A stretch of 32,065 nucleotides of DNA from Candidatus Saccharimonadota bacterium. Lineage in GTDB: Bacteria; Patescibacteriota; Saccharimonadia; Saccharimonadales; AQU-01. The stretch's first letter is position 1. Every line of letters begins with the position of its first letter. The notes under the pieces are model-generated. The model did not search any database, was not told the origin of the DNA, and was given only the letters and a program-made list of their open reading frames with translations. The translations under genes and the position numbers were made by a program. Positions 6,774 to 13,726 of the stretch are shown piece by piece. The stretch covers positions 1-32,065 of the forward strand of contig JAHBAU020000047.1 in the NCBI GenBank assembly GCA_018499905.2, written 5' to 3'.

Positions 6774-7689
6774 AGTACTCAGCCCATAACTCCTCATTAG
6801 AACCTGCAGTAACACCTGTAGTCTGAGAAATGGCATGATTCTGCAATGATTCTCTCCGGTCTACAATGCCTGAAACGATGCCGCTTTTACGCCAGAACTG
6901 CCCTTCAACTCTTCTAGCCAGATGTTCTTCGAGGTTATGGCTTCCATAAATATCAGGTTCACCCAAAGGGAGTGCGGTGCTGCCGACAAATTCGGCTGCA
7001 CGAATGCCCGTTGCGTATGTCGATTCTGGATCAATCCCAAATACATATTCGCCGATGCCTAGCCTATAGCCTAGGTACCGCTCGGCATTCACACCGAGTG
7101 ATTCCTGAGGATCCAGGCCAAGTATGATGGCTTGCATATTTGCAGGGTGAATTGGAGCGAGGATGGCGTCTATATTTTCTACGTACTGGTCAACAAGCTC
7201 TCGATAATCTTGCCATCGTGTTTCGTGCGGTAGGCTTTTATCCAAAAAGCCCGGCGCGTTCGTAATGTCTGTAGCCCGGACGGATCCATCAATGTCACAT
7301 GCAAGGGCAGGGTCAATGCCAGTAATAACATGCGACCAAAACAGTAAATAGTCGGCCTGTCCCCAACCTGCAACCTTTCCAAGACTAGCTGGCACAACCA
7401 CATCTGATCTTTGTACGCCAAGATCCCCATACTGTGCAGTAAGTGCGTCAGCTACTAACAGCCCGTGGGCGCCATTTCTTGCCAACGCTTCACCAAAGTT
7501 CAGGCCTTGATCTCGCACATAACCACCAGAAGTAATGGCCATGCTTACATATATACACGGGTCGAAACTGCTATCTGCAACAAAAGTTCGATAAGCCGAG
7601 TAGGCATCAGCCGTGGCGGGATTGTCAGCGGCTTCTAGCTCAGCAAAAACAGGCCTGTATGGATCTATTTCATGCGCCATGCTTGTCAT
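6766..7689 (-). CDS. Hypothetical protein, 307 aa
   Basis: A soluble, acidic protein with no recognised family. It shows alternating hydrophobic strands and helices (CIYVSMAITSGGYVRD, HGLLVADALTA, DYLLFWSHVITGID), suggesting an alpha/beta fold. There is a conserved-looking Gly/Asp-rich end region (EYVFGIDPESTYATGIRAAE) but no diagnostic active-site motif I can name. I considered nucleoside deoxyribosyltransferase and cyclodipeptide synthase folds and could support neither. Start ATG at 7689 is favoured over 7680 because TTGCAT, a 16-nt spacer and TGC-CAAAAT lie just upstream, the hexamer ending 6 nt before 7689. It is coupled to the 108-residue gene and lies downstream of the structured segment. 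Confidence 0.65.
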   Translation of the reverse strand: MTSMAHEIDPYRPVFAELEAADNPATADAYSAYRTFVADSSFDPCIYVSMAITSGGYVRDQGLNFGEALARNGAHGLLVADALTAQYGDLGVQRSDVVVPASLGKVAGWGQADYLLFWSHVITGIDPALACDIDGSVRATDITNAPGFLDKSLPHETRWQDYRELVDQYVENIDAILAPIHPANMQAIILGLDPQESLGVNAERYLGYRLGIGEYVFGIDPESTYATGIRAAEFVGSTALPLGEPDIYGSHNLEEHLARRVEGQFWRKSGIVSGIVDRRESLQNHAISQTTGVTAGSNEELWAEYYA

Positions 7690-7695
7690 ACTCAG

Positions 7696-7722
7696 ATTTT
7701 GGCAGATGTGCGCGTCAATGCA
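7696..7722 (-). promoter_or_regulatory. Putative promoter of the 307-aa gene
   Basis: On the minus strand a TTGCAT is followed 16 nt later by CAAAAT, preceded directly by TGC. The -10 ends 6 nt before the ATG at 7689. The individual hexamers are only fair matches; the spacing and the repeated leaderless layout are the main support. Confidence 0.45.
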
Positions 7723-7727
7723 AGCTC

Positions 7728-8041
7728 TAGCAAAATATGTTTTGTGCTAGGTATGGTGGGACTCGCCTCGCAGGCAAAAGAAATATACTTTTGCCAATGC
7801 GACCACTCGCTATCTCCCCGAGATAGCTCGGGCAAGGGGCCAGGGAAGTCCCCCGGACTTCCCGTTCGAGTCCTCACCGGGCGCCTGGCAATCAAGTACG
7901 TCGGAGAGGGGCTCGGTCACCTTTGGCGACCCCGAAACTTCACGATTGGCAACAAGTTGCCATCGGAAGGTTTCCTTGCGAATTGCCCCCGGCAATTCTC
8001 ACCCGCGACACGAATCGTGTCCCGTGCGAGCCCGGGGGATC
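7728..8041. other. Gene-free segment packed with short perfect hairpins; possible structured RNA
   Basis: No plausible gene lies here, but consecutive inverted repeats do. They are 7773-7780/7788-7795 (8 bp, extended by CGCA/TGCG), 7809-7816/7820-7827 (8 bp, CCC loop), 7843-7851/7855-7863 (9 bp, CCC loop), 7915-7921/7925-7931 (7 bp with a wobble on the minus strand), 7947-7952/7957-7962 (6 bp plus a flanking CGA/TCG), 7965-7968/7972-7975 (4 bp), 7980-7987/7991-7998 (8 bp, CCC loop) and 8007-8012/8016-8021 (6 bp). An imperfect repeat lies at 7728-7749. The segment is visibly richer in G and C than its neighbours. GGCAA recurs five times. The transcribed strand, if any, is uncertain. Confidence 0.55.
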
Positions 8042-8050
8042 CAAAGAAAA

Positions 8051-8071
8051 GACCCCAGTCAAGCTGAGGTC
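8051..8071 (-). terminator. Intrinsic terminator of tRNA-Lys
   Basis: The stem is 8051-8058 with 8064-8071 and a 5-nt loop. The one non-Watson-Crick position is a U-G wobble on the minus strand but an A-C mismatch on the plus strand. On the minus strand it is followed by TTTTCTTT. It begins 7 nt after the encoded CCA of the tRNA. Confidence 0.8.
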
Positions 8072-8078
8072 ATTTCTT

Positions 8079-8154
8079 TGGAGGGCCCACCGGGGCTCGA
8101 ACCCGGGACACGAGGCTTAAAAGGCCTCTGCTCTACCAACTGAGCTATGGGCCC
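8079..8154 (-). tRNA. tRNA-Lys (anticodon TTT), CCA encoded
   Basis: The cloverleaf folds cleanly. The acceptor stem is GGGCCCA with TGGGCCC, the D arm contains TAGCTCAGTTGGTAGAGCA, and the anticodon stem GAGGC/GCCTC encloses the loop CTTTTAA, which gives anticodon TTT. The T arm is CCGGG-TTCGAGC-CCCGG. The discriminator is T and the 3' CCA (8079-8081) is encoded. A terminator follows directly. A possible -10 (TACAAT, plus-strand 8179-8184) lies upstream. Confidence 0.97.
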
Positions 8155-8178
8155 TCGTCTATGTGTGATGATTGGACA

Positions 8179-8184
8179 ATTGTA
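8179..8184 (-). promoter_or_regulatory. Putative -10 of tRNA-Lys
   Basis: A minus-strand TACAAT about 25 nt before the tRNA 5' end. It sits in the context TTGTTTT..CGGCAG-TACAAT, much like the sequence before mgtE (TTGTTTTCGGCG-TACAAT). A convincing -35 is not visible. Confidence 0.4.
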
Positions 8185-8242
8185 CTGCCGACAAAACAAG
8201 TTTGCTCGGCACTACTAATTATCCAACCAAGCCATCTCCTCT

Positions 8243-8284
8243 AAAAATCATAAACAGCAGTAAACTGCTTAGTTCATGATTTTT
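8243..8284 (-). terminator. Intrinsic terminator after mgtE
   Basis: A long hairpin with outer arms AAAAATCAT (8243-8251) and ATGATTTTT (8276-8284) and an inner AGCAG/CTGCT stem. The A- and T-runs at its two ends would let it work in both directions. It lies 79 nt after the mgtE stop and before the tRNA promoter. The remaining bases between it and mgtE show nothing I can identify. Confidence 0.65.
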
Positions 8285-8362
8285 GTCAAAGACAAGGGGA
8301 TAAGAACAGGGGACATTATCTGTTAAATTGCGTGAAATGTCAATTTGTACAACAGGGGCGAT

Positions 8363-9631
8363 CTAGGTGAGAATAATTGTGGCGAGGCCCAAGAAGGCCA
8401 TGAAGCCCAGGACATCGGTGGCGGTGGTGATGAATATGGTGGCAGAAGCGGCTGGATCTTTACCAAGTTTTTGCATAATAAGCGGCACAATGGTGCCAAA
8501 ACAAGCGGCAACAAGCAGATTGATGATCATGGCCATAGCAAGAATAAAGGCAATCTTGAAGTCATGGTTCAAGACGATCACTACCGCGGCCACCAACACG
8601 CCGTTTATGAGCCCGTTTATAAAGCCAGCGCCTAGTTCATTGCGCAGTGTTTTCCAGACGGTTTTGAGCTCGATCTGATTAAGCGCAATACCACGTACTT
8701 GCACAGCAAGGGTCTGTGTAGCGGCATTGCCGCCCATGCCGGCGACAATCGGCATGTAGATTGCCAGGAGTACGAACTGGTCTAAGGTATCTTCAAATAG
8801 CCCGACGGTAAAAGCGGCCAAGAACGCCGTTCCTAGGTTGATGATTAGCCACCGATAGCGGTTTTGGACTTTGCGTTGAATAGAGTCGGTGACGCTCTCT
8901 TCTTGGCGGATACCAGCAAAGTCGTACAGGCTAGAGGCTTCGTTGTCTTGGATGAGTTTTAAGATATCATCTGAGTAAATGATGCCGAGCACGGCATCAT
9001 GATCGTTAATGACAGCAACTTTGCCGTGCGGATGATTACGAAACATATCCATGACTTCATCATGCGTGGCGGCGTAAGAGATGCTGGGCATCTTTTTGAC
9101 GTACTTGCCGATGAGCTCATGGCGAGCCGCAAAACCAAGCTCATGACCAGGTAAAAAACCGTTCAAGTGACCGTCTTTCATGACCAGTATGGCTGGTGGT
9201 CGACCGGTAGCTTTCTCGTGTTGTTTAAACTTTTTGGCGACACTCGAGATATTTTCTGTGACGTCGGCTTGAATGTAGTCCAGGGTCATGAGGCCGGCTG
9301 CGGTATCGGCGTCAAACTCCAGGAGTGTTGATAGCGATTTTTTGACCTCTTGGCTTAAAAGACCAAGCACTTTTTCGCGGCGGTGCTTAGTGAGTAGCTG
9401 TAGAATGTCAGTTGCATCATCCGGGTCGATAGCTTCTAGGATGGCGACCAAATCGGGCTCTGGTATATGGATCAGGATGTCGCGTTTGACATGTGGCGTT
9501 ATTGTGCCAAGCAGTTCCAGTCGTTTTTCAAACGGCAATTCCAAAAAGATGGTAACGCGGCGATCCTTGTTGAATAACAGCTCACTTAAAGAGAATGGGT
9601 TAAGCGACGGGATTTTATTTGTCAAATTCAC
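8363..9631 (-). CDS. mgtE: Magnesium transporter MgtE
   Basis: A 422-residue Mg2+-gated Mg2+ channel of the cytoplasmic membrane. Order: a helical N domain (residues ~20-125, with repeated LL...EIDPDDATDILQLL-type helices), two CBS domains (~125-245, DYIQADVTENISS and MPSISYAATHDEVMDMF...GIIYSDDILKLI), a connecting helix, and five membrane helices from ~263. The family signature MPIVAGMGGNAATQTLAVQVRG falls at 293-314. The pore Asp is conserved in TTATDVLGF (Asp406). The start is a GTG, with AAAGGA about 9 nt upstream. Close to the usual ~450-residue length. In this family the cytosolic domains close the pore when Mg2+ is plentiful. It appears to be transcribed alone and ends in a hairpin terminator. 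Confidence 0.95.
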   Translation of the reverse strand: MNLTNKIPSLNPFSLSELLFNKDRRVTIFLELPFEKRLELLGTITPHVKRDILIHIPEPDLVAILEAIDPDDATDILQLLTKHRREKVLGLLSQEVKKSLSTLLEFDADTAAGLMTLDYIQADVTENISSVAKKFKQHEKATGRPPAILVMKDGHLNGFLPGHELGFAARHELIGKYVKKMPSISYAATHDEVMDMFRNHPHGKVAVINDHDAVLGIIYSDDILKLIQDNEASSLYDFAGIRQEESVTDSIQRKVQNRYRWLIINLGTAFLAAFTVGLFEDTLDQFVLLAIYMPIVAGMGGNAATQTLAVQVRGIALNQIELKTVWKTLRNELGAGFINGLINGVLVAAVVIVLNHDFKIAFILAMAMIINLLVAACFGTIVPLIMQKLGKDPAASATIFITTATDVLGFMAFLGLATIILT

Positions 9632-9780
9632 GTGAGCAGTCCTTTGCTTTTGTTTTTTGACTTATGTACTTACTCCTTATTGTACGCCGAAAACAATCAA
9701 AAGAGTTAATTAATCTATTTTTCATCGATTTATAAACGCCAGCATTATGCACGGATCAGAGAGCTGACTATGCTGGCGAT

Positions 9781-11229
9781 ATGGACGCGAGGCATGCATT
9801 GCGGCGGACGACATATATGACGCTCTTCTTGGCTGGGACATTGGCAGGTCTTGGCGGGTCCCGACTACGACTAGATATCGCTTTAGAAGTGATGTTGGCT
9901 GCCATAGCTTTGGTGACGGTTGGATTTAAGTATCGAGTGATGTTGCCGGTTGGGTTAGTAGTGCTTGGTGGTAGTTTCGGGCTGTGGCGAGGCGAGTCAT
10001 TCATGACCAAGGTTGATGCCATTACAAAGCTTGGTGGCCGACAAGTGGTCGTGCGCGGATTTGCGGCTAGCGATAGTGTCTATGGCGACCGGGGGCAAAT
10101 GGAATTTGATCTTAGTAGTCTTCAAGTTCTTGAGCCCGAGCCGTCGCCCTTAGCTGGCAAGATGCTGGTGCGCGGCTTTGGTGAAAACATGATTTATAAG
10201 GGTGACAACGTAGAAATTAGCGGCAAATTATATGTATCCCGCGGATCGCGACAATCTGGCGTGAGTTTTGCAAATATTCGCGCGCTTTCACGGTCGCAAG
10301 GTTCATTAGATAAGGTGCGGCGTAAGTTTGAAGCCGGCATGTTGTCGGCTTTGCCAGAGCCGCTTGGGTCATTTGGCCTTGGACTGCTCATTGGACAGCG
10401 AAGCAACCTGCCCAAAAGCTTGAGCGATGAGCTATCAATTGTTGGGCTGACGCATATCGTGGCGGTTTCTGGCTACAATCTGACGATTATTCTGCGGGCT
10501 ATGAAACGCTTATTGGCGCAGCGTTCGAAGTTCCAGGCGACAGCTGCATCGGTAGTATTGATGCTAGTATTTTTACTATGTACGGGCTTTAGTGCTTCAA
10601 TAGTGCGCGCCTCGCTAGTCAGTTCTTTAAGTTTATGGGCGTGGTACTACGGCAGAACTTTTAAGCCGCTCTTGCTCATCTTGCTAGCTGCGAGTGTGAC
10701 GGCTCTCGTGAACCCATTTTATGTGTGGTCGGATATAGGCTGGTATTTGTCGTTCTTGGCATTTTTTGGGGTGTTGGTCATTGGGCCACAGCTTGTTCGT
10801 CTGCTGAGTAAACGTGGCGAACCAAAGATACTTTTGTCGGTTCTCACGGAAACGCTTTCGGCACAGCTCATGACAACACCGATCATTATGTATATATTTG
10901 GCAGGTTTTCGTTGATAGCTATTGTGTCGAACATCCTCATTGTGCCACTCGTTTCGGTAGCCATGTTGGTTAGTCTGATTGCCGGGCTTGGCGGCATGCT
11001 GCTGCCGGCTATAAGTGGCTGGCTGTCATTGCCAGCGCGCTACCTTCTAACGTATATGATTGACTTAGTACACATTATGGCAGGGGTTTCGTGGGCATCG
11101 TTTGAACTGCCGTTAAATCTAGTATGGATGCTATTGGCTTACGCGGCACTGGTATTGGGCGTTCTAGCGATGGTTAGGAAAAACAGGGGTAAAGATGGTA
11201 CAATAAGTTCATTAGAGACAAGCAGCTAA
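9781..11229 (+). CDS. comEC: ComEC/Rec2-family competence protein, short form
   Basis: A 482-residue polytopic membrane protein, the predicted channel for single-stranded DNA uptake. The N-terminal DUF4131-like region has membrane segments and a small extracellular beta part (VVVRGFAASDSVYGDRG; NVEISGKLYV). The competence domain (PF03772) follows, with the family hallmark GLTHIVAVSGYNLTIIL and CTGFSASIVRASLVSSL, and about eight further helices. The C-terminal metallo-beta-lactamase-like domain of full-length ComEC is absent, and the protein ends soon after the last helix. Start ATG at 9781 has a TATGCT hexamer 6 nt upstream. Together with the pilus locus this supports natural transformation, though ComEA and ComF are not in the window. 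Confidence 0.92.
   Translation: MDARHALRRTTYMTLFLAGTLAGLGGSRLRLDIALEVMLAAIALVTVGFKYRVMLPVGLVVLGGSFGLWRGESFMTKVDAITKLGGRQVVVRGFAASDSVYGDRGQMEFDLSSLQVLEPEPSPLAGKMLVRGFGENMIYKGDNVEISGKLYVSRGSRQSGVSFANIRALSRSQGSLDKVRRKFEAGMLSALPEPLGSFGLGLLIGQRSNLPKSLSDELSIVGLTHIVAVSGYNLTIILRAMKRLLAQRSKFQATAASVVLMLVFLLCTGFSASIVRASLVSSLSLWAWYYGRTFKPLLLILLAASVTALVNPFYVWSDIGWYLSFLAFFGVLVIGPQLVRLLSKRGEPKILLSVLTETLSAQLMTTPIIMYIFGRFSLIAIVSNILIVPLVSVAMLVSLIAGLGGMLLPAISGWLSLPARYLLTYMIDLVHIMAGVSWASFELPLNLVWMLLAYAALVLGVLAMVRKNRGKDGTISSLETSS
11196..11204 (+). promoter_or_regulatory. Extended -10 inside comEC end, serving yebC-ruv genes
   Basis: TGG directly followed by TACAAT, about 38 nt before the yebC ATG and inside the last codons of comEC. 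AGGGAAAAG just before the ATG serves as ribosome site. This gives the recombination block its own promoter. Confidence 0.45.
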
Positions 11230-11242
11230 GCAGGGAAAAGCT

Positions 11243-11968
11243 ATGAGCGGACACAGTAAATGGTCAACAATCAAACGGCAAAAAGCGCTAACTGACGCTA
11301 AACGCGGGGCAGTCTTTACACGGCTTGGCAATCAAATTGCCATTGCTGCCCGCAGCGGAACTGATCCAGCTTTGAATGGGGCACTAGCCATGGTCATTGA
11401 AAAAGCCAAAGCGGCCAACATGCCCATGAGTAATATTGAACGGGCTATTCAGCGGGTGTCCGACAAGAATGCCGCACAACTGACTGAAGTGATGTACGAA
11501 GGCTACGGTCCTGGCGGTGTAGGTATTTTGGTAGAAGTAGCCACCGACAACATTAATCGAACCTATCCAGAAGTTCGCTTGGCATTTAGCAAGCATGGCG
11601 GCAGTATGGCTGAGAAAGGCGCGGTGGCCTTTCAGTTCGATCATAAGGGCGTGATTAGGGTGAAGGGAACGGGCGAAGAGCAACTACTGACTATTCTCGA
11701 TTGTGGTGCAGAAGATGCAGTTGAAGAGGGCGATGAAACCATTGTGTACACCGATGCCAAACAATTAGCAGCCGTTCGCGACGCCATAAAGGCTGCCGGG
11801 CTTGAATTAATTGATGCAGAACTAGCCTATGTGCCCAAAAATACCATCACCATCAGTGACAAAGAAACCGCCGGAAAAATTGAACGACTCATGGACGCCC
11901 TAGACGAGCTAGACGATGTGACCAACAGTTACTCCAACTTTGATATTGCCGAAGGGCTTTTGTCGTAA
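11243..11968 (+). CDS. yebC: YebC/PmpR-family protein
   Basis: A 241-residue member of the YebC (TACO1) family, near the usual ~245 length. The N-terminus is diagnostic (MSGHSKWSTIKRQKALTDAKRG), followed by ARSGTDPALN...AKAANMPMSNIERAIQR, then VMYEGYGPGGVGILVEVATDN and DRAYPEVR-like TYPEVRLAF. Some members regulate transcription by binding DNA, and others relieve ribosome stalling at proline-rich stretches; which role holds here is not visible. The Pro-rich linkers of the dockerin proteins in this genome make the translational role plausible. It sits immediately before ruvC, an association seen in many bacteria, and shares its transcript. Confidence 0.95.
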   Translation: MSGHSKWSTIKRQKALTDAKRGAVFTRLGNQIAIAARSGTDPALNGALAMVIEKAKAANMPMSNIERAIQRVSDKNAAQLTEVMYEGYGPGGVGILVEVATDNINRTYPEVRLAFSKHGGSMAEKGAVAFQFDHKGVIRVKGTGEEQLLTILDCGAEDAVEEGDETIVYTDAKQLAAVRDAIKAAGLELIDAELAYVPKNTITISDKETAGKIERLMDALDELDDVTNSYSNFDIAEGLLS

Positions 11969-11986
11969 AAGGGCACGAGAAAGCTC

Positions 11987-12457
11987 ATGCGCATACTTGG
12001 CATTGACCCCGGCACAGGTATTCTTGGATTTGGGGTGATTGATGTTGTCGGCAGCAAGGCTCAGCTGGTGGATGCTGGGGTTATCAGGACGCCGGTAAAA
12101 GAAGACGACGCGATTCGATTACAAACAATTTATGACGAGCTATCAGATATTATTATGCAGACCAAGCCACAGGCTATGTCTGTCGAAAAACTGTTTTTTG
12201 CACAAAACGTGACGACGGCTATGACGGTAGCTCAGGCGCGTGGCGTCGTGCTGCTCTGTGGCATGCAGAATCAGCTGACGATTGCCGAATATACGCCGCT
12301 CCAAATCAAGCAGGCTTTAACGGGTTATGGTCGTGCCGATAAAAAGCAGATCCAGGAAATGGTCCGTGTACTCTTAGGCTTAAAAGACGTACCCAAACCC
12401 GATGATTGTGCCGATGCGCTGGCCGCGGCTATCTGTCACTCGATGAATGTGAGATAA
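11987..12457 (+). CDS. ruvC: Holliday junction resolvase RuvC
   Basis: A 156-residue RNase H-fold endonuclease that cuts Holliday junctions symmetrically. Catalytic acids are visible: Asp7 in GIDPGTG, Glu67 in SVEKLFFAQN, and Asp140 plus Asp143 in PDDCADALA. The DNA-contacting region TAMTVAQARGVVLL is conserved. It starts 18 nt after yebC and is followed 7 nt later by ruvA, so it is part of the recombination block. Length is slightly below the ~170 of E. coli, missing only the tail. Confidence 0.96.
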   Translation: MRILGIDPGTGILGFGVIDVVGSKAQLVDAGVIRTPVKEDDAIRLQTIYDELSDIIMQTKPQAMSVEKLFFAQNVTTAMTVAQARGVVLLCGMQNQLTIAEYTPLQIKQALTGYGRADKKQIQEMVRVLLGLKDVPKPDDCADALAAAICHSMNVR

Positions 12458-12458
12458 T
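12453..12458 (+). promoter_or_regulatory. GATAAT hexamer 6 nt before ruvA
   Basis: The hexamer overlaps the ruvC stop and ends 6 nt before the ruvA ATG at 12465. There is no Shine-Dalgarno. It fits the leaderless pattern and could give ruvA an internal start. Confidence 0.4.
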
Positions 12459-12464
12459 CTGTAA

Positions 12465-13049
12465 ATGATCGCGACGCTGGAGGGAATTATTGATGAACAA
12501 CTGCTGGACAGTGTGATACTGAATGTCCAGGGTGTTGGTTATGGGGTGGCAGTTACGGTAGAAGATCATGGCCAACTGACGGCTGGCAAGCCAGCAAAAC
12601 TATTTATTTATGAACATATACGTGAAAATAGTTATGACTTGTTTGGGTTTGTAGGACGCGATACAAAACAGCTATTTGAACTGTTGCTTGGCGTAAATGG
12701 TGTTGGACCAAAGATGGCCATGAGTATTTTGAGTATCGGTAATAGCTCAGAAGTGCGGTCAGCCATCGCCGGGGGTGATACTAAGCTAATCCAACGGGCG
12801 AATGGAGTGGGCAAGCGGGTGGCCGAACGGGTCGTCGTCGATCTCAAAGACAAAGTCGGATTGACAGGCGTCGATTTGGCAGATACAGGGCTACTATTAT
12901 CTGAGTCGACAGCCGCCGGCGATGAAGCAGCCCAGGCGCTTATGTCACTTGGCTATAGCCCGGCTGATGCGATGCTGGCTCTCAAGTCAATCGATAGCAG
13001 TCTCTCAACAGAAGAAAGAATCAAATTAGCTTTGAAGGGGAAGCCATGA
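12465..13049 (+). CDS. ruvA: Holliday junction branch-migration protein RuvA
   Basis: A 194-residue protein. RuvA tetramers bind the Holliday junction and load RuvB rings. The N-terminal OB-fold starts MIATLEGIIDEQ and includes GVGYGVAVTVED. Two helix-hairpin-helix motifs follow (LLGVNGVGPKMAMSIL and IQRANGVGKRVAERVVVDL). The C-terminal domain III, which contacts RuvB, is present (EAAQALMSLGYSPADAMLALKSI). The stop overlaps the start of the SDR gene by 4 nt (ATGA), so translation of the two is probably coupled. Confidence 0.96.
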   Translation: MIATLEGIIDEQLLDSVILNVQGVGYGVAVTVEDHGQLTAGKPAKLFIYEHIRENSYDLFGFVGRDTKQLFELLLGVNGVGPKMAMSILSIGNSSEVRSAIAGGDTKLIQRANGVGKRVAERVVVDLKDKVGLTGVDLADTGLLLSESTAAGDEAAQALMSLGYSPADAMLALKSIDSSLSTEERIKLALKGKP

Positions 13050-13726
13050 ACATAGTGATTACCGGCGCAAGTGATGGCATTGGCGAGGCGATGACTCGCG
13101 CCTTTTGCAAAGAGCACACTGTCATTATGTTGGCGAGAAACGAAGAGAAGTTGGCCAAAATTGCGAAGGAAACTGATGCGGAGTTTATGGTGTGTGATGT
13201 CCGTGAGGCAGACCAAGTAAAGCAGGTTTTTGAAGACATTGTAAAAAAGCACGGCACAATAGATGTACTCGTGAACAATGCGGGCGTTATTGTAAACGGC
13301 GACGTGACGGAGACAGAAGACGAAATTATCAAAAACGTCATCGACACCAACACGCTTGGCGCAATCTATGCCGCCAAGTATGCACTGGTAGGTATGAAGC
13401 AGGCCAAGGACGGGCTCATCATCAATGTAGTTTCGCAGGCCGGTGTGACCGCTCGGGCCAACCGCTCTATCTACAACGCTTCCAAATGGGCGCTGACTGG
13501 ATTTACTCGGGCTATCCAAGAGGAGGCGTCCGAATATGGTGTGAGGGTGACCGGATTCTATCCGGGAACCATCTATACCGATTTATTTAAAAAAGCTGGT
13601 TTGTCTATCGACACGAGTGCTTTGACGACCGAAGATATTGTCAAAGCGGTAGCTTTTATCATTAATCAGCCAGCCACTGCCTTTATTCCGCATTTCGAAA
13701 TTAAGCCAAAGTATTTAGGTAAATAA
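13046..13726 (+). CDS. Short-chain dehydrogenase/reductase (SDR)
   Basis: A 226-residue classical SDR, an NAD(P)-dependent oxidoreductase with a Rossmann fold. The cofactor loop TGASDGIG is at residues 6-13, NNAG at 77-80, and the catalytic set is Ser130, Tyr143 and Lys147 (YNASK). The dinucleotide preference and substrate cannot be read with confidence, although Arg31 after strand 2 hints at NADPH. GAAGGGG precedes the ATG, which overlaps the ruvA stop (ATGA), and its own stop shares one base with the ruvB start (TAATG). The enzyme is thus tightly embedded between ruvA and ruvB, an unusual position for a metabolic gene. Confidence 0.92.
   Translation: MNIVITGASDGIGEAMTRAFCKEHTVIMLARNEEKLAKIAKETDAEFMVCDVREADQVKQVFEDIVKKHGTIDVLVNNAGVIVNGDVTETEDEIIKNVIDTNTLGAIYAAKYALVGMKQAKDGLIINVVSQAGVTARANRSIYNASKWALTGFTRAIQEEASEYGVRVTGFYPGTIYTDLFKKAGLSIDTSALTTEDIVKAVAFIINQPATAFIPHFEIKPKYLGK

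Noticed and set aside
6447-6836. Longer 129-residue version of the 108-residue protein
   Set aside because: The extra 21 residues overlap coding sequence of the upstream gene, and the ATG at 6773 gives the usual stop-start overlap.
7841-7873. CAGGGAAGTCCCCCGG resembling the RNase P RNA block GAGGAAAGTCC
   Set aside because: The bases are used up in a perfect 9-bp hairpin, and the matching 3' conserved block (ACAGAAA type) is absent on both strands.
7843-7890. A second tRNA on the plus strand suggested by GTTCGAGTCC
   Set aside because: The flanking bases cannot form a T stem (CCTCA has no partner), and no acceptor stem partner for GGGCGCC exists upstream.
7728-8079. tmRNA or SRP RNA in the structured segment
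   Set aside because: No tag reading frame ending in Ala-Ala, no tRNA-Ala-like acceptor ends, and no SRP GGAA/GCAG-type tetraloop helix were found.
7672-8143. Several open frames on both strands across the hairpin segment, for example 7672-8067 (+) and 7923-8143 (+)
   Set aside because: They run through the tRNA, its terminator or perfect palindromes, have no protein-like pattern and owe their openness to base composition.
12953-13519. 188-residue antisense frame opposite ruvA and the SDR gene
   Set aside because: Fully inside two well-supported genes on the other strand, with no recognisable domain.
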